From an uncultured Streptococcus sp. (GTDB lineage: Bacteria; Bacillota; Bacilli; Lactobacillales; Streptococcaceae): a stretch of DNA of 31,523 nucleotides. Below are positions 15,249 through 22,435 of this stretch, in pieces (the stretch's first letter is position 1; each line of letters begins with the position of its first letter). The translations under genes and the position numbers were made by a program. The notes under the pieces are model-generated. The model was not told the origin of the DNA and searched no databases. It worked only from the letters and a program-made list of their open reading frames with translations. The stretch is from NCBI GenBank assembly GCA_902461025.1, contig CABPWC010000008.1, positions 1 to 31,523 on the forward strand. Direction: 5' to 3'.

Positions 15249-16062
15249 AAAATTCTTTATAAACATAAGGATTCTCTGGTTTATCGACTTTTACAAAGGA
15301 CTTGACTTCAAGGGTTGGGAGGACTTGGTTGAGTTCTTTGTGATAGTGATTACTAATATTACCTTTGACTCTGACCCAAGTGTTATTTTCGTACTGATTG
15401 GTATTTCCTGTAGTCAAAAGTCCAAAAACTCCTGAATCAGCGATACAGTGCATAATACCAAAGCGAAATACAAATTGACTATTGGTATGATTTGGATCGT
15501 TGTAGACAAATCCAGTAAACTCCATTTCCTTACCTTCAAATTCATTTGGATAATCATAGATAGCTTCCATGACCTCCAGGTAATTTTCATCATTAATAAC
15601 TATACTAGATTGAGCTAAGTATTTATCAGCACTCTTCCGAATAATATTTTCATGAGCTGTTTGTGAATAAAAGCGACTGGTATCCGGCTTAAGAAACTGA
15701 CTGCTCGTTCCTTCACTTGCTTGGATTACCTTGTCAGTTCCTTCCGACAAAGGAAAATAATATCCTTTTGCCGATACTGTTTGTGAATCCAGAGTGACGG
15801 TTGGAAAGGTAAATCCAACTAACAAGGGTAAACTTAAGAGGGCAAAACTAGCAAGCTTGGCTGAAAAACTATGTAAGTGACTATGTTCTTTCAAACGCTT
15901 GAAGCAAATATAGGCTTGAACGATGGCTAGTAACAATGACAAAACCATAGTGATATAAGCCAAATATGAGTAGTGGAGGTTTATATACTGATTGAGCTTA
16001 CCTGATAGGTGCAGATAAAGGGTTAAGATAAAATAGCCAAATAAGATAAAAAATCGAATCAT
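15247..16062 (-). CDS. YcgQ/DUF1980 (TIGR03943) membrane protein
   Basis: The product is 271 aa from the ATG at 16062 (MIRFFILFG), which has a GGGGTG ribosome site and overlaps the permease stop by ATGA; the longer open frame upstream lies inside the permease gene. Three N-terminal membrane helices are visible (about 2-17, 31-51 and 66-84). An outer beta-rich domain follows, containing EFEGKEMEFTGFVYND, QFVFRFGIMHCIADSGVFG and NTWVRVKGNI, the YcgQ pattern; the usual CC before the AD motif is HC here. In Bacilli, ycgQ is paired with permease gene ycgR. The substrate of the pair is unproven; metal or thiol transport has been suggested by context elsewhere. Confidence 0.82.
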   Translation of the reverse strand: MIRFFILFGYFILTLYLHLSGKLNQYINLHYSYLAYITMVLSLLLAIVQAYICFKRLKEHSHLHSFSAKLASFALLSLPLLVGFTFPTVTLDSQTVSAKGYYFPLSEGTDKVIQASEGTSSQFLKPDTSRFYSQTAHENIIRKSADKYLAQSSIVINDENYLEVMEAIYDYPNEFEGKEMEFTGFVYNDPNHTNSQFVFRFGIMHCIADSGVFGLLTTGNTNQYENNTWVRVKGNISNHYHKELNQVLPTLEVKSFVKVDKPENPYVYKEF

Positions 16063-16964
16063 AGCATCACCCCGACTAGATAAGAATAGACAAGAACAAC
16101 AAGAGTTACAATTGTCATGAATTGCCAAATAAATCGCGTTTTAAGATAATTCTTCATCATGAGTAAGTTCTTGACATCAAGCATAGGGCCTATAACCAGA
16201 AAGGCAAGCACTGGAGCAAAGCCAAAACTTGATAGAAGAGAAGAACCTATAAAGGCATCCGCTTCACTACAGAGTGATAGAAGAAAGGATAAGACCATCA
16301 GAAGAACAATAGCGAGCAGTGGTGTCGCACTGATGGATGTCAGGATACGAGTTGGAACATAGACTTGGACTACACTTGCAAAAAGACAGCCAAAGACCAA
16401 GTAACGCCCCATATCAAAGAATTCATCAATAGCTTGAATGAATGCCTGAAGGATTTTTTGATTTTTAGTCAAGTGAGAGAAATCATGCTCATGACAAGCC
16501 AATCTATTTTCCTTTTGAATAGGTTTCTCCCAGACAAAACCAAGGAAGATACCCAATATAGTAGCAACTAGAATCGCACCCAAAGCTCTTAGGAAAACCA
16601 TTTGAATTGAATTACCAAAGGCTGAATAGGTCGCAAAAAGTACGATGGGATTGATGATAGGAGCCGTTACTAGAAAAGGTACCGCTGTATAGCTAGGAAC
16701 CTTCTTTTCTAAAAAGCGGTTGATGATCGGAACGATTCCACATTCGCAAGAGGGAAAGAGAAAACCGATGAAGCTACCAAAAAAGATTCTCCCCAAGCGA
16801 TTTTTAGGGAGAAATCTATAAACTTTTTCAGGAGTCACATAGACTTCGATAGCACCAGAAATAATGCTTCCAATCAAAACGAAGGGTAGGGCTTCAATGA
16901 TGATTGATAGAAAAATAGCGCCAGCTTGTAAAATACTTGAAGGCAGACTTTGAAAAATCGTCAT
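16059..16964 (-). CDS. Permease, YcgR/DUF318 (ArsP-like) family
   Basis: This 301-aa polytopic membrane protein has about eight hydrophobic segments. The family signature PSCECGIVP (C73 and C75) is in the third membrane region, followed by PFLVTAPIINPIVLFATYSAF; a second copy of the pattern (SLCSEADAFIGSSLL) appears in the C-terminal half, as expected for this duplicated fold. Related ArsP permeases export trivalent organoarsenicals, but YcgR-like members paired with YcgQ have no settled substrate. The start ATG at 16964 follows the stop of a 43-aa gene without any gap. It ends by ATGA overlap with the YcgQ partner, which implies a two-part complex. Confidence 0.85.
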   Translation of the reverse strand: MTIFQSLPSSILQAGAIFLSIIIEALPFVLIGSIISGAIEVYVTPEKVYRFLPKNRLGRIFFGSFIGFLFPSCECGIVPIINRFLEKKVPSYTAVPFLVTAPIINPIVLFATYSAFGNSIQMVFLRALGAILVATILGIFLGFVWEKPIQKENRLACHEHDFSHLTKNQKILQAFIQAIDEFFDMGRYLVFGCLFASVVQVYVPTRILTSISATPLLAIVLLMVLSFLLSLCSEADAFIGSSLLSSFGFAPVLAFLVIGPMLDVKNLLMMKNYLKTRFIWQFMTIVTLVVLVYSYLVGVML

Positions 16965-17096
16965 CTATTTTTTCTTTTCTGCCTTATCTTTCTTTTCTTT
17001 GTCATCTGGAAATGTTACTTGCTTTAAATCAGGTAGTTTAGCGAATTCTTCGAACATCTTATCTAAGTCATCAGTTTTTGTAAATTTAACAGCCAT
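16965..17096 (-). CDS. Conserved 43-aa charged protein
   Basis: A short frame reads leftward from ATG 17096 to TAG 16965. The product starts MAVKFTKTDDLDKMFEEF and ends in a lysine/glutamate-rich tail. It has no membrane helix. It has a GAGG ribosome site about 8 nt upstream and a TATAAT further up, and its stop codon abuts the permease ATG, so it is the first gene of that operon. I recall streptococcal genomes carrying a short protein of this kind under the name 'SPJ_0845 family', but I cannot check this. A small structured or partner peptide seems likely; the function is unknown. Confidence 0.7.
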   Translation of the reverse strand: MAVKFTKTDDLDKMFEEFAKLPDLKQVTFPDDKEKKDKAEKKK

Positions 17097-17127
17097 AAGG
17101 CATACCTCGATTCTTTTAGTTAAGACT

Positions 17128-17133
17128 ATTATA
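17128..17133 (-). promoter_or_regulatory. Promoter -10 of the permease operon
   Basis: Read leftward, a perfect TATAAT lies about 32 bp before the start codon of the 43-aa gene. The region 17 bp upstream (CAAACA) is a poor -35. No other -10 is better placed. Confidence 0.5.
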
Positions 17134-17236
17134 CTATTATTTCTGAGAAATGTTTGGATTTTAAAATAAACATGGCTTTTATCTTTATAAAGTTGAAATA
17201 AAGCAACAAATTAATGAAAACAAGCTTTCTTCCTTA

Positions 17237-17245
17237 TGGTATAAT
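17237..17245 (+). promoter_or_regulatory. Extended -10 promoter of tex
   Basis: TGG followed by TATAAT (17240-17245) forms an extended -10. Only six bases (AGTTTC) separate it from the tex ATG, so the predicted start falls on the ATG itself. No -35 is evident. Confidence 0.7.
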
Positions 17246-17251
17246 AGTTTC

Positions 17252-19381
17252 ATGGATAAAAAATATGAAAAAATTTCCCAAGATTTGGGTGTAACCTTAA
17301 AACAAATTGATACTGTCTTATCTTTGACAGCTGAAGGAGCAACTATTCCTTTTATCGCTCGTTATCGGAAAGACATGACTGGTAGCTTGGATGAAGTGGC
17401 CATTAAGGCTATTATAGACCTTGATAAAAGTCTAACTGCTCTTAATGATCGTAAAGAAGCTGTCTTAGCCAAAATCAAAGAACAAGGCAAGCTAACTAAG
17501 GAGTTAGAAGAAGCTATTTTAGCAGCTGAAAAACTAGCTGATGTAGAAGAACTCTATCTTCCTTATAAGGAAAAACGTCGCACTAAGGCAACGATTGCGC
17601 GTGAGGCAGGACTCTTCCCACTTGCTCGCTTAATCTTACAAAATGTTTCTGACCTAGAAAAAGAAGCAGAATCATTTGTCTGTGAAGGATTTGCTACGCC
17701 TCAAGAGGCTTTAGCAGGTGCAGTTGATATCTTGGTTGAAGCTCTATCTGAAGATGTCAACTTGCGTTCAATGACTTATCAAGAGGTACTTAGACATTCT
17801 AAGATTACTTCCCAAGTCAAGGACGAAACTTTAGATGAAAAACAAGTCTTTCAGATTTATTATGACTTCTCAGAAACAGTTGCCAATATGCAGGGATATC
17901 GCACTCTTGCGCTTAATCGTGGTGAGAAGCTTGGTATCTTGAAAATCGGTTTTGAGCATGCGGTTGAACGTATTCAAGCCTTCTTTGCTGCTCGTTTCAA
18001 GGTTAGGAATGATTATATTGACGAAGTCATTCAGCAATCTGTTAAGAAGAAGGTATTACCAGCTATTGAGCGTCGTATTCGTACTGAATTAACAGAAAAG
18101 GCAGAAGAAGGAGCTATTCAACTGTTTTCAGAAAACCTTCGTAATCTCCTTCTTGTAGCACCGCTTAAAGGGCGTGTGGTTCTCGGTTTTGACCCAGCCT
18201 TTCGTACAGGGGCTAAGCTTGCTGTTGTAGATGCGACTGGGAAGATGTTGACAACGCAAGTCATTTATCCAGTCAAACCAGCTTCGGCTCGTCAGATTGA
18301 AGAAGCTAAGCGTGATTTGGCTGATTTGATTGGCCAATATGGTGTTGAAATCATTGCTATCGGTAATGGTACTGCTAGTCGTGAGAGCGAAGCTTTTGTT
18401 GCTGAAGTGCTTAAGGATTTTCCAGAAGTTAGTTATGTCATCGTTAATGAGAGCGGTGCGTCTGTCTACTCAGCTAGTGAACTTGCTCGTCAAGAGTTTC
18501 CTGAGTTAACCGTTGAAAAACGTTCAGCCATTTCTATCGCTCGTCGCTTGCAAGACCCCCTTGCTGAATTGGTTAAAATTGATCCCAAATCCATCGGTGT
18601 TGGTCAATATCAGCACGATGTTAGTCAAAAGAAACTGTCTGAAAGTCTTGACTTTGTTGTGGATACAGTTGTTAACCAAGTCGGCGTTAATATTAATACG
18701 GCTAGTCCAGCCTTACTTTCACACGTAGCTGGTCTTAACAAAACGATCTCTGAGAATATCGTTAAGTATCGCGAAGAAGAAGGTAAAATCACTTCACGCG
18801 CCCAAATTAAGAAAGTCCCTCGTTTAGGTGCTAAAGCTTTTGAGCAGGCTGCAGGTTTCCTCCGTATCCCTGAAAGTAGCAATATCCTTGATAATACAGG
18901 TGTTCACCCAGAAAACTATGCTGCTGTTAAGGAACTCTTCAAACGTTTGGACATTAAAGAGTTAAATGAAGAAGCACAAGCCAAACTCAAATCTATTTCA
19001 ATCAAGGAAATGGCACAAGAGTTAGACCTCGGTCAAGAAACTCTTAAAGATATTGTTGCAGACCTTCTCAAACCAGGTCGTGATTTCCGTGATTCTTTTG
19101 ATGCTCCAGTCCTTCGTCAGGATGTCTTGGATATCAAGGATTTAAAAGTTGGGCAAAAACTTGAAGGAGTTGTTCGCAATGTCGTTGACTTCGGTGCCTT
19201 TGTGGACATTGGTATTCATGAGGATGGCCTGATTCATATCTCTCATATGAGCAAGAAATTCATCAAGCATCCGAGTCAAGTCGTTTCAGTTGGTGATTTG
19301 GTAACCGTTTGGGTTAATAAAATCGATGTCCAACGTGAAAAAGTAAATCTGTCGCTCCTTGCCCCAGATGAATCTAACTAA
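17252..19381 (+). CDS. tex: Tex family RNA-binding transcription accessory protein
   Basis: This 709-aa protein matches full-length Tex. The order is an N-terminal helical region with PFIARYRKDMTGSLDE, EELYLPYKEKRRTKA and ALNRGEKLGIL; a YqgF-like domain from about residue 309 (VVLGFDPAFRTGAKLAVVD, then IAIGNGTASRESEAF and VNESGASVYSASELA); helix-hairpin-helix repeats (about 480-560); and a C-terminal S1 domain from about 631 (GQKLEGVVRNVVDFGAFVDIG). Tex acts in the cytoplasm and binds nucleic acids; it affects transcription and, in some bacteria, toxin expression and stress tolerance. There is no ribosome site before the ATG and the promoter is only 6 bp away. Its end overlaps the SprT-like gene by 14 nt. 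Confidence 0.95.
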   Translation: MDKKYEKISQDLGVTLKQIDTVLSLTAEGATIPFIARYRKDMTGSLDEVAIKAIIDLDKSLTALNDRKEAVLAKIKEQGKLTKELEEAILAAEKLADVEELYLPYKEKRRTKATIAREAGLFPLARLILQNVSDLEKEAESFVCEGFATPQEALAGAVDILVEALSEDVNLRSMTYQEVLRHSKITSQVKDETLDEKQVFQIYYDFSETVANMQGYRTLALNRGEKLGILKIGFEHAVERIQAFFAARFKVRNDYIDEVIQQSVKKKVLPAIERRIRTELTEKAEEGAIQLFSENLRNLLLVAPLKGRVVLGFDPAFRTGAKLAVVDATGKMLTTQVIYPVKPASARQIEEAKRDLADLIGQYGVEIIAIGNGTASRESEAFVAEVLKDFPEVSYVIVNESGASVYSASELARQEFPELTVEKRSAISIARRLQDPLAELVKIDPKSIGVGQYQHDVSQKKLSESLDFVVDTVVNQVGVNINTASPALLSHVAGLNKTISENIVKYREEEGKITSRAQIKKVPRLGAKAFEQAAGFLRIPESSNILDNTGVHPENYAAVKELFKRLDIKELNEEAQAKLKSISIKEMAQELDLGQETLKDIVADLLKPGRDFRDSFDAPVLRQDVLDIKDLKVGQKLEGVVRNVVDFGAFVDIGIHEDGLIHISHMSKKFIKHPSQVVSVGDLVTVWVNKIDVQREKVNLSLLAPDESN

Positions 19382-19817
19382 TTACGTTCGACAAGTTTCT
19401 TTAGAAGACTTTGGAAAACCTTTCAAACACCAAGCTCAATGGAATACTCGCCTACGGTCGACAGGTGGGCGCTTCTTTCCAAAGGATGGGCATTTGGATT
19501 TTAATCCCAAAGTCTATCAAGAACTTGGTTTAGAGGTTTTTCGGAAAATTGTTCGTCACGAACTCTGTCATTATCATCTATACTATGAGGGCAAGGGCTA
19601 TAAACATAAAGATTTAGCCTTTAAAAATCTGTTAAAAGAAGTAGATGGGCTCCGCTTTGTTCCTCCCTTATCAAGTGTCAGTCAAAGACCAGTTCTAGTC
19701 TATACTTGTCAAACTTGTAGTCAAACTTATCAACGAAAGCGACGAATGGATACCAAACGTTATCGATGCGGCCTTTGTCGTGGCAAACTCATTTTGCAAA
19801 ATCCGCCTAAGGACTGA
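19368..19817 (+). CDS. SprT-like zinc metallopeptidase-family protein
   Basis: This 149-aa protein starts at ATG 19368 inside the last codons of tex; a TTG at 19359 also opens the frame, but family members begin near (M)xLTxYVxQVSLEDFGxPF. It carries an HExxH zinc motif (H64-E65-L66-C67-H68 in IVRHELCHYH), then GKGYKHKDLAFKNLL, and a C-terminal zinc ribbon made of two CxxC pairs (YTCQTC and YRCGLC). SprT-like proteins resemble eukaryotic Spartan, but activity in bacteria is largely untested. No ribosome site is visible, so it probably depends on translation of tex. Confidence 0.88.
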   Translation: MNLTNYVRQVSLEDFGKPFKHQAQWNTRLRSTGGRFFPKDGHLDFNPKVYQELGLEVFRKIVRHELCHYHLYYEGKGYKHKDLAFKNLLKEVDGLRFVPPLSSVSQRPVLVYTCQTCSQTYQRKRRMDTKRYRCGLCRGKLILQNPPKD

Positions 19818-19836
19818 TGCAGGGTGTTTTAGTTCA

Positions 19837-19845
19837 TGTTATACT
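19837..19845 (+). promoter_or_regulatory. Extended -10 for the PspC-domain gene
   Basis: TGT then TATACT (19840-19845) forms an extended -10, with a predicted start near 19852, 25 nt before the ATG. No clear -35 is present. Some transcription may also come through from tex. Confidence 0.45.
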
Positions 19846-19876
19846 TATTTCAAGAATACCGAAAGAGGTACAAACT

Positions 19877-20149
19877 ATGAATAAAAATTTTTACAAAATG
19901 AGACGAAATCGTATGATATCAGGAGTAGTTGCTGGACTCTCTGATAAATGGGATCTTGATGTTACTCTTGTGCGCTTCATTTTTGCTATCTTTACAATCG
20001 CAAACTTCGGACTTGGAATCATCATCTACATCATCTTAGCCTCTATCTTGCCAACAAAGGAAGATATCGAAGCAGATATGTACGGAACAGGACCACGTAA
20101 GATAAAAGAGGCTGAACCAATAGATGATAATGAAGGTTGGTTTTGGTAG
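19877..20149 (+). CDS. PspC-domain small membrane protein
   Basis: The product is 90 aa from ATG 19877 (MNKNFYKMRRNRMISG), with GAGG 8 nt upstream; the longer open frame to 19817 has no ribosome site. The PspC domain is clear: N-terminal KMRRNRMISGVVAGLSDKW, then DVTLVRFIFAIFTIANF leading into a hydrophobic helix (GLGIIIYIILASILP). An acidic tail follows and ends GWFW. PspC proteins sense or respond to envelope stress, for example within phage-shock or LiaFSR-type systems in Gram-positives. The gene stands alone between sprT and a terminator, so no partner is visible here. Confidence 0.9.
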   Translation: MNKNFYKMRRNRMISGVVAGLSDKWDLDVTLVRFIFAIFTIANFGLGIIIYIILASILPTKEDIEADMYGTGPRKIKEAEPIDDNEGWFW

Positions 20150-20178
20150 TTTCTCTTAATTGTTTATGTTTGGATAAT

Positions 20179-20206
20179 AAAAAAGATACCGTACGGTATC
20201 TTTTTT
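20179..20206. terminator. Bidirectional terminator
   Basis: The stem centre GATACCGTACGGTATC is fully palindromic and is flanked by A and T runs. It serves both the PspC-domain gene and the convergent VIT-family gene, whose stop codon lies at its edge. Confidence 0.9.
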
Positions 20207-20900
20207 AAATACTAAACAACTGACCCAATAGATAGGTCACTCCCATGGTCAAAAGACCGATACAAAGGTTACGAATCATAGCTGTTTTGGTTGGTGCTTT
20301 CCCGAGTTTGGCACTGGTATAACCTGTAATCAATAGAGAAATCGCAACGATAAAAACAGTAGCAGGGATTCGATAGTCACTTGGAAAGATGGTGATGGAA
20401 AGCATTGGTGGTAAACTACCAAGAACAAAAGCGATGAAGCTAGATGCTGCAGCATGCCAAGGATTGGTAAACTCTTCATACTCGATTCCGTATTTTTCCT
20501 CAACTAAGGCTTTAAGTGGATTTTTAAGAAAAGCTTTATTGACTAAAAGTTGAGCTGAAGTTTCACACTCACCATTTTGAAGATAAGCAGCATATAGAGA
20601 TTTCTTTGCAGCCTCGATATCCTTATCCAAAAGTAATTGCTCACGAGCTACTGCGGCTTCTTCGGTGTCTTTTTGAGTAGATACTGAAACATATTCACCT
20701 CCAGCCATAGAGAAGGCACCCGCTAAGATGGCAGCCAAACCTGAAAGAAAGATTATCCAAATATTACTGGTTGCACTGGCAACGCCGATAACAACTCCAG
20801 CGATGGAAATGATCCCGTCATTGGCTCCGAGCACACCAGCACGTAAAATGTTTAAACGACCAGCGAAGTTTGAATCAATTTCATGTGTAATTTCTGACAT
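20205..20900 (-). CDS. VIT1/CCC1-family metal transporter
   Basis: The product is 231 aa from ATG 20900 (MSEITHEIDSNFAGRLNILRAGVLG), preceded by AGGAGA; the longer frame to 20996 covers the promoter. Family marks are the first helix region LRAGVLGANDGIISIAGVVIGVASA, then AILAGAFSMAGGEYVSVSTQ, a hydrophilic helical segment with EQLLLDKDIEAA, and three further membrane helices at the C-terminus. Yeast and plant homologues move iron or manganese into vacuoles; bacterial members are thought to export iron or manganese or to store it, not proven for this one. It diverges from the metY-type gene, with separate promoters in between. Confidence 0.88.
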   Translation of the reverse strand: MSEITHEIDSNFAGRLNILRAGVLGANDGIISIAGVVIGVASATSNIWIIFLSGLAAILAGAFSMAGGEYVSVSTQKDTEEAAVAREQLLLDKDIEAAKKSLYAAYLQNGECETSAQLLVNKAFLKNPLKALVEEKYGIEYEEFTNPWHAAASSFIAFVLGSLPPMLSITIFPSDYRIPATVFIVAISLLITGYTSAKLGKAPTKTAMIRNLCIGLLTMGVTYLLGQLFSI

Positions 20901-20919
20901 AGTCTTCTCCTTTTTATCC

Positions 20920-20948
20920 ATTATAAAGTATAGGAGAAGTAAAAACAA
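20920..20948 (-). promoter_or_regulatory. Promoter of the VIT-family gene
   Basis: Read leftward, TTGTTT (complement of 20943-20948) and TATAAT (complement of 20920-20925) are separated by 17 bp. The predicted start is near 20913, 13 nt before the start codon. An 8-bp inverted repeat (CTTCTCCT at 20904-20911, AGGAGAAG at 20932-20939) brackets the -10. Confidence 0.7.
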
Positions 20949-20986
20949 ACTTTTTAAACTTTCTGAAAAAAGTTCTACAATTTTAA

Positions 20987-21004
20987 TAATAGCCATAGCT
21001 ATTA
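20987..21004. promoter_or_regulatory. LysR-type operator candidate upstream of metY
   Basis: TAATAGC-CATA-GCTATTA is an 18-bp perfect inverted repeat with 7-bp arms. Its centre lies about 72 bp before the predicted metY start (21068), the usual place of a LysR-type activator site. Streptococcal sulfur genes are controlled by LysR-type regulators such as MtaR/MetR and CmbR. Which one would bind here is inference. Confidence 0.45.
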
Positions 21005-21032
21005 CTTATGCCAATATATAACAAAGTTGTAT

Positions 21033-21061
21033 TTGTAACTGACTGCCATAGATGATACAAT
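21033..21061 (+). promoter_or_regulatory. Promoter of the metY-type gene
   Basis: TTGTAA (21033-21038) and TACAAT (21056-21061) are 17 bp apart, with TG at 21053-21054 giving an extended -10. The predicted start near 21068 leaves a leader of about 24 nt. Confidence 0.7.
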
Positions 21062-21091
21062 TAATTTAATGAAATCTTTGGAGGTCTGATG

Positions 21092-22372
21092 ATGACTCGT
21101 GAATTTAAATTTGAAACTCTTCAATTGCATGCAGGACAAGTGGTAGACGCTACTACCAAGTCTCGTGCTGTCCCTATTTATCAAACAACATCTTTTGTAT
21201 TTGAAGATACACAGGAGGGTGCAGACCTTTTTGCCCTTCAAAAAGCTGGAAATATCTATACTCGTATTACCAATCCAACAACTTCAGCCTTTGAAGAGCG
21301 TATTGCAGCACTAGAAGGCGGAGTAGGTGCACTTGCCACAGCTTCTGGGATGGCAGCTCTTACTTATACTATTCTTGGACTTGCTCATGCAGGAGACCAC
21401 GTGGTTGCAGCTTCAACTATCTACGGTGGGACCTTTAACCTTTTGAAAGAAACCCTTCCTCGATATGGAATCACCACAACTTTTGTTGATATCGATAATC
21501 TAGAAGAAGTAGAAGCAGCGATTAAAGACAATACCAAACTTGTTTTGATTGAAACTTTGGGTAATCCAGTTATCAACATTCCTGATATTGAAAAAATTGC
21601 TGAAATTGCTCATAAACATCAAATTCCTTTAGTTGCTGACAATACTTTTGCAACACCTTATCTCATCAATGTCTTTTCTCATGGTGTAGACATTGCAGTT
21701 CACTCGGCAACTAAATTTATCGGTGGACACGGTACAACTATTGGTGGTGTTATCGTTGATAGTGGGAAATTTGACTGGGCTGCTTCAGGGAAATTCCCTC
21801 AATTCGTCAATGAAGATCCAAGCTACCACAATATCAGCTATACTCGTGATGTAGGTGCTGCAGCCTTCATCGTTGCCCTTCGTGTTCAATTGCTACGTGA
21901 CACAGGTGCAGCTCTATCACCATTTAACTCATTCTTACTCCTACAAGGACTTGAAACACTTTCTCTCCGTGTAGAACGCCATGTTCAAAACGCTGAGAAA
22001 ATTGTTGATTTTCTGGTTAATCATCCAAAGGTTGAGAAAGTCAACTATCCAAAACTTCCAGATAGTCCATATCATGCATTGGCTGAAAAATACCTACCAA
22101 AAGGAGTTGGATCAATCTTTACCTTCCATGTTAAAGGAGGAGAAGCAGAAGCACGTAAAGTTATTGACAACTTAGAAATCTTTTCAAACCTTGCCAATGT
22201 AGCCGATGCCAAGTCGCTAGTTGTACATCCAGCTACAACAACACATGCTCAGTTGTCTGATTCTGACTTAGAAGCAGCAGGAGTAGCTAAAAATCAAATC
22301 CGTCTATCAATCGGTCTTGAAAATGTCGATGATTTGATTGAAGACCTTCGACTCGCTCTTGAAAGTATTTAA
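21092..22372 (+). CDS. metY: O-acetylhomoserine sulfhydrylase (Cys/Met PLP enzyme)
   Basis: This 426-aa member of the Cys/Met-metabolism PLP family makes homocysteine from O-acetylhomoserine and sulfide (some members also act as cysteine synthase). Family marks are FETLQLHAGQ, VPIYQTTSFVFED, the phosphate-cofactor region GNIYTRITNPTTSAFEERIAAL (shown as type only), VADNTFATPYL and the PLP lysine K208 in HSATKFIGGHG. The insertion after this lysine (KFDWAASGKFPQFVNEDPSYH) is typical of the sulfhydrylase branch rather than cystathionine enzymes. Two ATGs are adjacent; the second (21092) is better spaced from GGAGG (21080-21084). A weak hairpin follows the gene without a good T run. Confidence 0.88.
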   Translation: MTREFKFETLQLHAGQVVDATTKSRAVPIYQTTSFVFEDTQEGADLFALQKAGNIYTRITNPTTSAFEERIAALEGGVGALATASGMAALTYTILGLAHAGDHVVAASTIYGGTFNLLKETLPRYGITTTFVDIDNLEEVEAAIKDNTKLVLIETLGNPVINIPDIEKIAEIAHKHQIPLVADNTFATPYLINVFSHGVDIAVHSATKFIGGHGTTIGGVIVDSGKFDWAASGKFPQFVNEDPSYHNISYTRDVGAAAFIVALRVQLLRDTGAALSPFNSFLLLQGLETLSLRVERHVQNAEKIVDFLVNHPKVEKVNYPKLPDSPYHALAEKYLPKGVGSIFTFHVKGGEAEARKVIDNLEIFSNLANVADAKSLVVHPATTTHAQLSDSDLEAAGVAKNQIRLSIGLENVDDLIEDLRLALESI

Positions 22373-22407
22373 AAATAGATAAAATTTATCTGATTTAACT
22401 TCCTTCT

Positions 22408-22415
22408 CACGAATA
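22408..22415 (+). promoter_or_regulatory. Combox (SigX/ComX competence promoter) before radC
   Basis: CACGAATA differs by one base from the combox TACGAATA. It follows a T/C-rich stretch and lies 20 nt before the radC ATG. In pneumococcus radC is one of the late competence genes. This supports control of radC by the competence sigma factor. Confidence 0.7.
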
Positions 22416-22435
22416 ATAAAGTGAGGAGGATTTTT

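Noticed and set aside
16063..16128. 22-codon N-terminal extension of the YcgQ protein
   Set aside because: It is cysteine-rich translation of the permease 3' end in another frame. ATG 16062 has GGGGTG and the usual ATGA overlap.
18128..18337. Leftward open frame inside tex
   Set aside because: It is a shadow of tex with no ribosome site or family features; similar shadows occur in speE, prs and pta.
22376..22395. Terminator after metY
   Set aside because: AGATAAA/TTTATCT can pair but is AT-only and lacks a T run, so it is not a convincing terminator.
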